A stretch of DNA of 64,000 nt from Scatophagus argus (taxonomy: Eukaryota > Chordata > Actinopteri > Scatophagidae): assembly GCF_020382885.2 (NCBI RefSeq), contig NC_058503.1, positions 23,738,535 to 23,802,534 of the forward strand, given 5' to 3'. Made by a program: the position numbers and the translations under genes. Below, one piece after another: positions 21,490-34,485 of this stretch; the stretch's first letter is position 1; the number at the start of each line of letters is the position of its first letter. The notes under the pieces are model-generated. The model did not search any database. It was not told the DNA's origin and saw only the letters and a program-made list of their open reading frames with translations.

Positions 21490-24400
21490 ATGGCAGGACA
21501 CGACCATCACCACTTTTCTCTGTGTTTCTGCGATTTAATGAGGTACGGGTCTTCTCTCAGAATGCTGTAATGAACGTGAGTTTAACTGTGGTGCTCGCAG
21601 CGGGCAGCTAGCTTTAGCTGAACTAGCAGCTAGGTGGCTAACGTCGGAGTAGGAGCAGGAGTGTGGTTCACTGTCCTCTGTGGCTCCTCCTCAGGTTGTT
21701 GTGGTCCTTGGTGGTCCCCTGCGCCTACCTCAGCCTGTTCCTGACGCTCCTGCTGCTGCTGCTCCTGCTGGGGGTCCGCGCGTGGCTGCAGGGCCGCCGC
21801 AAGGCTCGCCGGGCTCAGGACGGCGGCCCCGCCGTGGCTTTCTTCCACCCGTACTGCAACGCCGGAGGAGGCGGGGAGCGGGTCCTCTGGTGCTCCCTGC
21901 GGGCTCTCATGCACCGGTACACGGGCCTCAGCTGTCTGTCTGTCCCGTCTGTCCCGTCTGGACACGGCTTGGTCACTCACTCTGACTTACATGCGCTCTG
22001 GGTCTGTGGAGGCTTGTTGCTGGTGCAGTAGACCGTGGAGTCCGTCCAGCTAACGAATGATGTGCAGGCTCTCGATTAAAGCCAGAACATAATGAAAAAT
22101 GACTAATTTCTCAGAGTTCAACCACCAAAGCCAAACATATTCAGCTTCTGTTTTGAACTGCGCCAAAGAGAAGCGCAAAATCCGACCGCCGACTGCGGTG
22201 CTGAACTCTGAGAGCCGCAGAGGCTGATTCAGGTGTGTGACCACAGTTGCTGACTCTAAAATCGCCGGGCCTGACTGGATGTTTTCCCTCCCGTCCAGGT
22301 ACCCCGGCGTCTGCTTTGTGGTTTACACGGGTGACCAGGGAGTGACAGGCGAGCAGATTGTGGAGGGAGCCCGACGGCGTTTCAACATCACGCTGCCCCG
22401 ACCAGTCACCTTCATCTTCCTGCGTCACCGCGTGCTGGTGGAGGCCAGCTCGTACCCTCACTTCACCCTGCTGGGCCAGAGCGCCGGCTCCATGTTCCTG
22501 GGTAAGAACGCTTCAGCGGCGTGTAAAGTACTGAGAGCTTGTGGTATTTGGCACCAGGTGTTAGCTGGTGGAAACAGAAGCTTGTGGGTGTGTGTTGCAG
22601 GCTGGGAGGCGCTGACGGCCTTCGTTCCTGACCTGTACGTGGACTCGATGGGCTACGCCTTCACGCTGCCCATCTTCCGCTACCTGGGAGGCTGCAAGGT
22701 GGCGAGCTACGTCCACTATCCCACCGTCAGCACCGACATGCTGTCTGTGGTCAGAGAGAGGAACCCCAGGTAGGCAGGGGGCGGTGAAGGCTCCCTCTGA
22801 TTGGCTTACCCGACACTCTGACAGTAACCAGTCATCATTCCTCCTGCCTAAACCTAACCAATCGAAGCACTGAAGGTGTGAAGCACCAGCCAATCAGAGG
22901 CAGAGTTGGCTCTGTTTCTGCTCAGATGACCGAGTATCAAACAGCGATTTAAAATCCAACCAAGCCGCTTTAACAGTCACATCAGCTGGCAAGCTAAACA
23001 AAAATCCAGCTGTGTGATTGGTTGTATTGACTCGAGCCTGACCGATATTATTGGACGATGTTGGCCTATCAGAGAGCCGAATGACCGATATCGATTCATC
23101 GATGTCAGAATTTCCCCCCTAAAGTCAGTGCCGGCTCAGGTTATTCGGATAAAATCGGTAACCACGTCTGAAGTTTGTCTTGTTAGCTCACAGCTGGCAC
23201 TCGTCTCTGAGCAGCTGGTGGTTCACCCTGAACCAGACGGACTGTTCAGAACCTCCTGTCTTCATTCCAGATTCAACAACGCTGACTTCATCTCCAGAAA
23301 CCCCGTGCTGAGCGCGGTCAAGGTGCTGTACTACTGCTGCTTCGCCCTGCTGTACGGCCTGGCCGGCTCCTGCAGCGACGTCGTCATGGTGAACTCCACC
23401 TGGACGCTGGGACACATTCTGGCTCTGTGGCGATGCCCGAGCCGCACCGGCGTCGTCTACCCGCCCTGCGACGTCAGGGCTTTTCTGGACGTGCCCCTGG
23501 AAGAGGAAGATGAGTCCGAGGAGGGCTGGGAGGAGCTCGGACAGGAGGAGCTGAGGAGCGGACAGGAGGAGGACGCAGGAGTGGACAGGAAGTGCCACTC
23601 CATCGTGTCGGTGGGTCAGTTTCGGCCGGAGAAGGACCACCAGCTGCAGATCAGGGCCTTTGGCAAACTGCTGGACAGGAGAGCGGGGACGCCCGGTGGG
23701 CGGGAGTCGCTGCGGCTGGTGCTGATTGGCGGGTGCAGAAACCAGGAGGACGAGGACAGGGTGCTGATGCTGCGGGGGCTCTGCCAGGAGCTCGGCGTGT
23801 CCGACCGTGTCGACTTCAGACTCAACGTGCCCTTTGAGGAGCTGAAGAGGGAGCTGGTCAACGCCACCATCGGACTGCACACCATGTGGAACGAACACTT
23901 CGGCATAGGTGAGGACGCACGCGCGTCTCCACGGGATTTATGTTTATGTCAAACTACTGGATGGCTCATCATGGCGTCCACACGCGCCACAGCATCCATC
24001 CTCACGTCCGTGGTGATCATGTGACTTTTCATTTACATTGCTAACATAGCATGCTAATAATTCTGTGTCAGCAACATGCCTCAAGTTAGCATTTCTTGCT
24101 GTCACCAAGTCGGTATTACACCCAAAGTGTTCAAATGAAATGAAGATTATGTGAATTAAATGAATTCAGACTCCAAATGAACCTAAAACGATCGTCCATT
24201 CTGAGCTGTTTGCTCTGCTCAGTGTCCTCTTGACTTCGCTTCTCACCAGTCTGAACTGGAAGTTTCACTGGGAGAGCTGGTGCTGCCATGTAAAAGTATT
24301 AGAAACATTTTGGAACTGAAACTGCTGGATGAAATAAAACTGACACGCATGACGTAACACTTTGGATTGAATTAGTTTTGACAAGTTTAGTTCGTGGACA

Positions 24401-24862
24401 TGATTTATATTTTTAGGTTTGAACACTTTGGGTGTGTACTTCAAAACATGCTAACAGTGCATGTGCTAACAGGCGACAGTTAGCATGCTAACATGCTAAA
24501 TAAAGTTATGTGAATTGATACAAACTGTTGTTCCTCCTCTAGCGCCACCTTCAGGACAAACTGTTCTTTTTTCCCCAGGTGTGGTGGAGTGTATGGCTGC
24601 AGGCACCATCGTTCTGGCTCATAAGTCAGGAGGTCCAAAGCTGGACATCGTGGTGCCATACGAAGGCGGACAGACGGGCTTCCTGGCTGATAGCGAGGAC
24701 GGCTATGCCGCTGCCATGGAAACCATCTTAACGCTGTCTCTGTCTGCCAGACTGGAGATCAGGCGAAACGCTCGGCGCTCTGTGGAGCGATTCTCCGACC
24801 AGGAGTTTGAGGCCTGTTTCCTCGCCGCCACAGATTCTCTGATGAGGAAACTGGAGCGATGA
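21490..24862 (+). CDS. alg11: GDP-Man:Man3GlcNAc2-PP-dolichol alpha-1,2-mannosyltransferase
   Basis: Six exons: 21490-21542, 21695-21916, 22299-22501, 22601-22769, 23271-23908 and 24579-24862. They join in frame to 522 residues (human ALG11 is 492). Residues about 19-47 form a Leu-rich membrane anchor, followed by [17 protein letters not shown], the GT4-family N-lobe motif. Other conserved stretches are [35 protein letters not shown] and [12 protein letters not shown]. The C-lobe EX7E-type signature is NEHFGIGVVE, split over exons 5 and 6. ALG11 adds the fourth and fifth mannoses to the lipid-linked oligosaccharide on the cytosolic face of the ER. An acidic Glu-rich insert (encoded by about 23500-23585) largely explains the extra length. 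The start is the ATG of a short His-rich first exon (MAGHDHHH), chosen because it joins in phase to the anchor exon. Confidence 0.95.
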
Positions 24863-25257
24863 GGAGGAGCAGACGAGGCCTGGTGTCCAGCAGGGGGACA
24901 CATTCATGAGGCTGAAGCACCAAGGACCAACTCCAACCCTCCAACCCTGTTAGTAAAGTGTGACGTGATGCCTCAGTTCAGATTTAAAATAACAGATCAA
25001 AGAACTCCTGTTCGAGGTGGACTAAAACTGTCCTTCTTATCCAACACCATGAAGCAGCAGAAACAGGACACGTCCGGTCCCTCTGCATGTGTCAAACTCC
25101 TGTGGTCCTCAGGTCGGTCTCCAGGTGACCAGAGGAGAGCCAGAGACGACAAGGTTTTGCTCCAGAAGATCTCAGAAGTTCCCCTGCACAGTTTAAGTTA
25201 TACCACGGAGACATGGCAGCTTTCTTATTAGCCTGCTAACATGAGCTCATTTTGGAC

Positions 25258-25263
25258 AATAAA
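25258..25263 (+). terminator. Candidate alg11 poly(A) signal (AATAAA)
   Basis: AATAAA lies about 395 bases past the alg11 stop, just before the Tc1-like element. The choice of this hexamer is an inference. Confidence 0.4.
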
Positions 25264-25341
25264 CAATGGGACAGTACTGGAGTAGTGTATTGTACTGCAG
25301 TACTTATACTGTACTGCAGTACTTACTGTAACATCCGGAAT

Positions 25342-26264
25342 GTTATGTTACAGTCTCATTTCAAAATGGATTAAATTTCTCCCTCAAAATTCTACACAAA
25401 ATACCTCATAATGACAGTGAAACAAGTTTGCTTGAATTTTTGCGAATTTATTAAAAATGAGAAACAAAACATGTAACATGTACATAAGTATTCACAGTCT
25501 TTGTCATGACACTCAAAACTGAGCTCAGGTGCTTCCTGTTTCCATGGATCATCCTTCAGAGGTTTCTACAGCTTGAGTTGAGTCCACCTGTGGTAAATTC
25601 AGCTGATTGGCTGTGATCTGGAAAGGCACACACCTGTCTATATAAGCCCTCACAGTTGACAGCACGTCAGAACCATGAAGTCAAAGGAATCGTCTGCAGA
25701 CCTCTGAGACAGGATTGTGTCCAGGTACAGAAAGACCTCTGCTGCATTAAGAGCACAGTGGCCTCCATAATCCATAAGTGGAACAAGCTAACTGAGTGAT
25801 CGGGGTGGAAGGGCCTCAGTCAGGGAGGTGACCAACAACCCAATGGTCACTGTGACAGAGCTCCAGCTTTGCTCTGTGGAGGGGGAAGAACCTTCAAGAA
25901 GGACAACCATGTCTGCTGCAGATAAATCCAGCAGTCAGGCCTGAATGGCCTCTCCTCAGTAAAATGCATCAGTGCACCTCATTAAAGCCCACCTGAGCTC
26001 CTGCACTGAAGAGTGGGAGAAACTGCTCAAACATAAGTGTGCCAAGCTTAAAGGATCAGACTCAGGCAGGCTCGAGGCTGTAACAAAGTATTGATCACAG
26101 AGTGTGAATACTTATGCACATGTTACATTTGTGTTTTTTTATTTTTAATAAATTTGCAAAAAATTCAAGCAAACTTGTTTCACTTTGTCATTATGAGGTG
26201 TTTTGTGCAGAATTTTGAGGGGAAAATGAATTTAATCCATTTTGGAATGAGACTGTAACATAAA
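25342..26264. mobile_element. Decayed Tc1-like DNA transposon
   Basis: The terminal inverted repeats are long (about 150 bases each). The left starts at TTATGTTACAGTCTCATTTC and the right ends at GAGACTGTAACATAA; both contain the CATAATGACA/TGTCATTATG and AAGTATTCACA/TGTGAATACTT blocks typical of fish Tc1-like elements. The interior keeps the region before and at the start of the transposase (ATGAAGTCAAAGGAATCGTC from 25675). The rest is shortened and full of stops, with most of the catalytic domain missing. It lies between the convergent alg11 and nek5 genes. Confidence 0.9.
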
Positions 26265-26590
26265 ACATGTGGATACTTTGTACCACAGAGTGGAGCATCT
26301 TTAACAACACCAGGCTCGTTTTGCAGTGGGCGGAGCCTCTCCACCTGTCTCCACCTGCTGATCACTAGGCAGTGACGGATACAAGTGAACGTTACAAAAA
26401 TGACTGAGAGCTCAGCTTGAGTTCACCATGACAACGGCGACGTCCACGAGTCACATTCAGTTAAAAGTGAGGTGATTTTCATCATAGCTTTGGTTTTAGT
26501 CACTTTTCACATGTGGTGACCAAATCTCTCTTATTTAAATGTTCTTTCACTTCCTGTTTACAGAAATAAAATCGTGAGAGTTAAAAAACC

Positions 26591-26596
26591 TTTATT
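26591..26596 (-). terminator. Candidate nek5 poly(A) signal (AATAAA)
   Basis: TTTATT on the plus strand, 465 bases past the nek5 stop on the minus strand. No nearer canonical hexamer was chosen; this is positional inference. Confidence 0.35.
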
Positions 26597-27060
26597 CTGA
26601 AAGAGGAACCATGCTGACTTTGTTTCCTGACAGACTCAAGTGATGATTCTCTTCAGTGTCGATTATTTCCCTGATTGATTGATTGACTGACTGACTGATC
26701 TATTAAATCCTGACGTCCACAGACGTGTCGTGTTGTCAGTTTGCCGTCACTGAGGAACAAAGAAAACAAAATGGACTTTTTTCCTAAAAAATGACTCGAG
26801 CTGATTTATGGATCAGCAGACTCGATGGTGATTCAGTTAACACTGCAGCACCTGAACAGCAAACACACCAACAGAACAAACAGATTCGTTCATGAAATCA
26901 AAATCAGTCTTTACAAACATTCATTAAAACTGTACACAAACACACACACACAGAAACCAGCCGTGAAGCCCACCCGGCCTGAGTGTCACCTGGGTGGTGG
27001 TGGTGGTGGTGGGGGGGTTGCTTATGGAGGCTCCGCCCCTCCAGGCGTGTTGTGGATTCA

Positions 27061-30000
27061 TTAGGGTCCGACCTTCATGTCAGTCTGATACGGCTGGCAC
27101 TGGACTGGACTCTGGCTGGGTGTGCTGGCCGTCTGCATCACCTCCGGACTGCTGTCCTCCGGGACAAACAGGTTCTTCATGGAGTCTGCGACCGCCCCTC
27201 TCAGCTCGTCCTCCGAGTCCTCAAAGTTCCTGTTGACCGACAGGAAACCGACATGACCTGGTGTGGAGCAGCAGAGTGGAATCTGATCGATGGATCAGGA
27301 GCCTCCTGGGTCCCGGTCACCGCAGCTAATCGGCCGTCTTAACTTAGTTCTTTTTCTGCATCTAAATGGTTTTAACAGCAGTGAGACGGTTTACAGACGC
27401 TGAACAGTCTGTGGCCTCTGGGTGCACTCGAGTCAGGGTTCCCGACCACATATTCAATAATCAGAGCCTGTTTCAACCCATGCATCTCATTTTATCAAGT
27501 TCATAACCAGAAACCTCAGAGAAAACATCAGCACAGCCAACATGTCGAGTTCGTTTGAATGGAGGTCACTGACTCACGTGTCGTCATCGTCTGACCGCGG
27601 CTCCAGACGCTCTTCATCCACCTCCACATCAGAGTCCTCCTGCTCCTGCTGCTCCGCCTCCTCCTGCTGCTGCTCCTCCTCCACCTCCTCTTCCTGCTGC
27701 TCCTCCTCCACCTCCTCCTGCTCCTCCTCCACCTCCACTCGGCCTGTCTCTGACTCTAAATGACAGAGTGAAGACAGTTCAGTGTGTCCTGAGCTCAGTC
27801 AGTGAGGCGAACATGTCCTCAGGTGAGACGGGGACATCTGACCTGCAGCCACGGTCGATGATCTGAGTCCAGCCTGAGCGAGAGCCTCCAGCAGGGTGTA
27901 GGGGGGGCCGTCCACCCACTGCCTGCGACCTGAGGGGGGGACAGGGGACACACAGGGGACACACAGACTGGACATGGGTGGAGCTGGGCCAGCTGTCTCC
28001 ACCTGCTGATCACTGATCAGTGACAGATAGAAGAAAGCTCACCTTCATCTCCCTCGACCGCGGTGTTGTAGATGGAGTTGACGTCCATTTTGGCGAGTGC
28101 ATCTAGCAGAGTCTGAGGAGTCCTTTGGCTCCACCCCCTCCTCGCCTCTGACCAATCACTGAGCTTCAACTCCTCTCCCTCCTGGAAGCTCAGAGTCTGG
28201 TTCAGAGGGTCCACTTCCTGTTGGGGGAGTTGGTGGCAGAATAAGAGAGAGAAGAAGAAGAAGAAGAAGAAGAGAAAGCGGGACAGCGAGTCACCACGTA
28301 CCTCCTCCTCTCTCCTCTCCTCTTTCTCCTCCTCCGTGTCCTCCATCGTCCCTCCGTCGTCTAACCGGATTTCAAACATGATTCCCTTCTGCAGGGAGAC
28401 AAACAGCAGCTCACATGACTGTAATGGTCTTCAGCTCGAGTCCCAAACAAACCAGCAGCAGTGAATGCATCAGAGCAGATGTCTGTGAAGTTCTGCTGCT
28501 GGACTCTGACCACGTGTCCCCTCTCAGACTGTCCACAGAGACAAACTACATGTGGACAAGCAGCAGTGCGTCTCGCTCTCCTGTCTGTATTTATGTTAAC
28601 CTTTGTTTCCATTCTAATGTCTTTCTTAATGTTTCAGTGCATTCGGGGTGTGAAGCGGGTCTGACTCGGTCCAGGTGGTCTGATCTCACCTTGGGTCTTG
28701 TCTGCAGCGCCCTCCTCTGGTCTCTGATCAGCGCGCGAGCAGCGTCCTGCAGCAGGAAGCACACACAGCCGTTACAGGACGCGTCGCTCTGCACTGACTT
28801 CACCGTGTTCATTAGCCGGAAGCTAAACGAGGCCGCACATCACGACCGTCTCCTCTCTGGACGAACTGATTATCGGTCCTGTTAAAATCAATAATAATAA
28901 TAATAAACAAGTGGTTTGTGGTCAGTGCTTACCTGTGCAGGTGGGGCTCGCTGCTGCTCTCTGGGCTCCTCCACCACAAACGTTCTGTGTTTGTGTTGAG
29001 TCTGACACACGACAGAATAAAAACATCTCAGTGAGTTACTGTGTGACTCATCAGGTGGACACAGGAAGACAGGGACAGTGAGGTACTGACAGGAGACTGG
29101 CAGGAGCGTCTCGGGGTCCCAGTGGGCCCCTTCAGACCGGAGGACGGGGACTGGACCTCTGCTTCAGCTCTCAGCCTCCTCTGCCTCATTTCCTGCTGAT
29201 ACTGCTGTCTGATGACCTCCAGCTGACGCAGGTAGTCCTGCACACACACACGCACACACACAAGTTACTTCAGTTACTTCAGTAACTTGAAGTAACTGCT
29301 CTCTGCTTTGTCTGCTTTGGTGGGACACTGAGCTGGTTTTATTTTGAAAAGCGAGTGGATTGTCTTGAGGCGGCAGGTTGTGCTCTGTAGAGGCTCTGAG
29401 AGGTGGATCGTAAGGTCCCCGATGTTGTCCCTACATCCTGTCTCCTCTGAGTCCTACCTGCTGTCCCTCCTTCCTCCTGTGCAGAGGTGCATGCTGGTGT
29501 TCAGGGCGTCCCACTTCCTGTTTCCTGTTTGTCTCAGCTGTACACGGACGCAGACCCTGATGGTCAGAGAGGACAGAGAGGACAGAGAGGACAGGTCAAA
29601 GGTGAGACGGTCCATCTGTGATCTGTTGAAGGTGAAGGTTTTGTGTCAGCGCGAGCCGGCAGATGAAACCTACCAGCTGTTTCTCTGCTCTCAGCTTGTA
29701 CTGGTTGGCCTCGTGTCTCCTCTGCAGGTATTCATGACGAGCTGCAGCCACACTGATGCACACACACACACACACACACACAGAGTTACAGTGAGTCATC
29801 AGCCTCTAACTGGAAATGTCCCTGCTGCTCCTGTGAGTCAGTGTGTACAGCCTGCGGGCTGTCAGCTCCAGGTGTTCTCCACCTGGTGGCTGATGGGTAG
29901 CGAGTCATAAGGTGTGTTACCCCGATGTACGGAGAGTGGAGCGACTAGTCGCTCAACAGAAGATCAGTGGGAAACTGCTGCGATAATCGACCGATTGTGA

Positions 30001-33000
30001 GAATAAGCTTGAGTTGGACTGTTGATCAGACCGAAAGGAGCAGCTTGGACACATCACTTTGACGTCTGGAAAGCTGGGACGGACGCTTTTCACTGTTTAC
30101 AGACAAAACAAGTGATCGCTGACTGGAGAAATAAAATCCACAGATCAACTGATGATGAAAATAACGTTTGGCTGCAGCCACTCACAGCTGGAACGGCTGC
30201 ACAGGGTGGGCTTCACCTCCCGCCTGAGGAGCAGCAGGAGCAGCAGGAGCAGCAGGAGCAGCAGGAGCAGGTGCTGCTTTAGCAGGACGTGTCTTGACAG
30301 CAGTCTCGGGTCTCTCTGGAGGTCTGGACGTCTGTCTCCTCTCTGGACAGCAGGAGAGTGTCCAGTTAGAACAACAACAGGTGACTGCCTGCTGTTTCCT
30401 GCTCTCGACCCTCTGATGGAGAAACATGAGTGAACTCGGTTTAGTTGTCGTCTGTTGTTGAAGCATAAATGACGAGTGTGTGAGGACACACACACACGTT
30501 GTGTTCTGGTGTTGCCAAAACACAACGTGTGCTCACAGTCCTCCAACCAGGATCCCGCTGGTCTCGAGGACGGGCGTGTTTCCCTGCAGACCACCACTGG
30601 GTGGCGCCAGAGTCCACATCAAACACCTGAGGTGAAGCTGCAGTGTGTGTGTGTTCCGTGTTACCTGTATGTCAGTGTGTTACCTGCTCCTGCCTTGTCT
30701 CCACACAACGTCGTGTGGCTGAACTCCACCTGGATCACACACACACACACACACACACACACGTGTTAGGGAACGATTTCGTGGCTCATCTGTTATTGGC
30801 TCTTCTACACTTGTGAGGACTCTCATTTGGGGAAGCAGAGGATCCATAAGACTTGAATAACAGCTGCAGTCACAGTACTCTGTTGTAGTACTTTACAAGT
30901 ACTTTACTGCTTTATGTTAACAGGAAATGACACAAATGTCTCTGAAGATCACTACTTATTTTTGTTGAGTAAGATCCTGCTGCAGATCTTTCACCACATC
31001 CTCCTTTCCTTCCTCGTATTGTGGCTCAATACTGTGCAGCGACAGCAGATTGTCGGTCTGTCACAGAACCCGGTCTGCAGCACAGACCCCAGAGCCAGTC
31101 AGAGTCATCACCTGTGGGTCCAGGTGTCTGCTGATGTGCTTCTCCAGGTGAGGCCGCCTGAGCACAGAGCTGACTGAAGGACGGTCGCGGGGGTTGACCT
31201 GAAAGACAGAGACTGTGTTAAAAAAATCACTTCGTAATCAACATGTAAAGTAACTAAGAATGAGTTTGACATCTGCAGCTGCCCACAGGAAGTCCTTCAG
31301 ACTCCTGAGCAAGACGACAGGCAAAGTTTCACTCGCGCTGAAGGAAGAACGGCGACATAAAAACTGTGTTTAGTCTGACCTTGAAGAGCTGGGCAACCAG
31401 CTGGTGGAGCTCTCGGCTGTAGCGGTTGGGTAGTTGGCTGTAGCGCCCTCTGCAGATTTTCCTGACCAGCTGCAGCAGACTGCTGCCCTCAAACTGTGAC
31501 AGGTGGACACACACACACAGTGTTAGCATCAGCTCAGTGTTAGCGTCAGCTTCGTGTTAGCATCAGCTCAGTGTTTGCATCAGCTCGGTGTTAGCGTCAG
31601 CTCAGTGTTAGCATTAGCTCTGTGTTTGCATCAGCTCAGTGTTAGCATCAGCTCAGTGTTAGCATCAGCTCAGTGTTAGCGTCAGCTTCGTGTTAGCATC
31701 AGCTCAGTGTTTGCATCAGCTCGGTGTTAGCGTCAGCTCAGTGTTAGCATTAGCTCTGTGTTTGCATCAGCTCAGTGTTAGCATCAGCTCAGTGTTAGCA
31801 TCAGCTCAGTGTTAGCGTCAGCTTGGTGTTAGCATCAGCTCAGTGTTTGCATCAGCTCGGTGTTAGCGTCAGCTCGGTGTTAGCATCAGCTCAGTGTTTG
31901 CATCAGCTCGGTGTTAGCGTCAGCTCAGTGTTAGCATCAGCTCTGTGTTTGCATCAGCTCAGTGTTAGCGTCAGCTCAGTGTTAGCATCAGCTCAGTGTT
32001 AGCATCAGCTCTGTGTTTGCATCAGCTCAGTGTTAGCGTCAGCTCGGTGTTAGCATCAGCTCAGTGTTAGCATCAGCTCAGTGTTAGCATCAGCTCAGTG
32101 TTAGCGTCAGCTTGGTGTTAGCATCAGCTCAGTGTTAGCATCAGCTCAGTGTTAGCGTCAGCTTGGTGTTAGCATCAGCTCAGTGTTTGCATCAGCTCGG
32201 TGTTAGCGTCAGCTCGGTGTTAGCATCAGCTCAGTGTTTGCATCAGCTCGGTGTTAGCGTCAGCTCAGTGTTAGCATCAGCTCTGTGTTTGCATCAGCTC
32301 AGTGTTAGCGTCAGCTCAGTGTTAGCATCAGCTCTGTGTTTGCATCAGCTCAGTGTTAGCGTCAGCTCAGTGTTAGCATCAGCTCAGTGTTAGCATCAGC
32401 TCTGTGTTTGCATCAGCTCAGTGTTAGCGTCAGCTTGGTGTTAGCATCAGCTCAGTGTTAACATTAGCTCGGTGTTAGCATCAGTTCAGGGTTAACATTA
32501 GCTCGGTGTTAGCATCAGTTCAGGGTTAGCGTCAGGTCTGTGCGCGTGTGTGCGGAGTAGCTGCGGATGTGCTGGGTGTGGTGCAGCTTACTGGATGCCT
32601 CAGGGTGCAGAGTTCATACAGGACGCAGCCCAGAGACCAGACGTCCCTGTGGAGGGGACACACTGTTCATTAGAGGATGAAAGAGAAGTGAAAGAGCGGC
32701 GTGCTGAGGCCGTCGTGGTGGTTCAGGCTGTGGCTGACATACGTACGTCTTGTTGTTGTAGGGCCGGTTGTCACAGATCTCAGGGGAGAGGTAGTACGGC
32801 GTCCCGACACGAGTCCTGGCCAGCTCCGTGGTGCTGCGCAGACACAACACACTCAGTCAGGTCACATGTGGAAACTCGCTGGACGCCTTGGACACATGAA
32901 ACGTGCTCCTGAGGCGAGGTCCAGACGTCTCATAGAGGACAGTCTGTTTGCCTGTAACGATTCTGGTCACGCTGGACCTTAACACCTCTTTCATAACCCA

Positions 33001-33412
33001 AACCCACTAACATCTGGCTTTTGTCTTCAGTGTGCGTTCATTCCCAGGTCACGAACAGGACATGTGCTGGGGACTATTTTCAGCGGCGGATGAGGCCGCA
33101 TTTGCTGTGTGTTCATGTTAATGAAGGAACGTGTCGACAGTGAAGTTCAGTTCAGCACTTGAGTAAATGCAGTTAGTTACTTTCCACTGCTGCTTCTCTT
33201 CTTATGTGATCTGATACAGTAGGACATGACAGAAATACACACACAGTACACAGATGAGTACACAGTACTTACAGTACACAGATGAGATTGGTTCCCTCTG
33301 TTCTGTCTCACAGGTTCAACATTATTACAGTGTATGTTTACATGTCCTGCTTATGGAATGTTAATGACTTGTTGGAGGTCTTCCATGTGTTACACAGCAC
33401 TCAAACAGCTGC

Positions 33413-33451
<39 letters not shown>

Positions 33452-33584
33452 GTGTGTGTGTGCGCGTGTGTGTGAAGATGACACTGACTTACTTCTTCAA
33501 CATTCTTGCGATTCCAAAGTCCCCCAGCTTTGCTTTCATCCCTCCGTTGGTGAGGAAGATATTCTGGACGAGAGGAGAGACAGC

Positions 33585-33640
<56 letters not shown>

Positions 33641-34450
33641 GTGCGTGTGGGATACAAGGCTCAGTTACACTGAAACTCTTTTTACTCTCAGACTGTGAAA
33701 CGTTTCCCACAGCAGCTGTGATCACGTTGGATTCATGTGTCTTTGAACGATGGCAAAACTTTATTCATACAACACACTGCGTACAGATGACACGAAACAA
33801 CAGGCCTCATGCACGAACTCAGACTCTGCAAAACAAACCACAAACCTTTAAAGCACTTAGACGAGGTTTCAGTGTCTCACTGCTTAAAGACGAGCTGCTT
33901 GACTGCTGAAATGATTAGCCGATCAGATGATCAGTTGATTGGGCTGCTTGACAATAAATTAATCAACAACTGTTTTGTTTGTCAAGCACAAACATCAAAC
34001 AATTTGTTTGCAGCTACTAAAAATGTCAGCATTTTCCGCTTTTGACTGTTTTGGATTGGATTGCTGGTCAGACAAGACAGTTTGAAGGCCACGCTAAAAT
34101 ATAAATCCATTAATTCTAAACACAAGAGACATCAGAGCAGGTGACAGTAATTGTGTGTGTGTGTGAAGTGAATCAGATACCTGAGTTTTGATGTCTCTGT
34201 GCAGGATCTTCCTGTCATGGATGTATTTGAGTCCCATACAGATCTGAACAAACCAGTCAAGGATCTGAGGAACACACATTTACACATTCACATTTCCACC
34301 ATGTTACTGTGTGTGTGTGTGTGTGCGTGTGTGTGTGTGTGTCCGTGTGTGTACCTGCTCCTCAGTGAAGGGGACTCCTCTCTGCTGTTTGATCTTCTTC
34401 AGCAGATCTCCTCCGTCACAGTACTCCATCACTATGTACAGGCTGAAACC

Positions 34451-34485
<35 letters not shown>

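Noticed and set aside
23188-23898. 236-residue minus-strand frame opposite alg11 exon 5
   Set aside because: Antisense of a conserved alg11 exon, with no recognisable domain.
27542-27763. Ser/Cys-rich plus-strand frame
   Set aside because: It is the antisense of the Glu/Gln-rich nek5 exon 20, which joins in frame with its neighbours.
30145-30597. Leu-rich minus-strand frame of 150 residues
   Set aside because: It is another frame of nek5 exon 12; the poly-Leu comes from the CTG/CTC repeat, and the correct frame gives Ala/Pro.
32163-32393. Periodic 17-residue open frame ([12 protein letters not shown]-type)
   Set aside because: It is a translation of the 17-bp minisatellite; the period of 51 bases fits three units, with no start context or splice support.
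31519-32535. CRISPR-like array
   Set aside because: Units are contiguous 17-mers with no unique spacers, in a vertebrate intron; it is a minisatellite.
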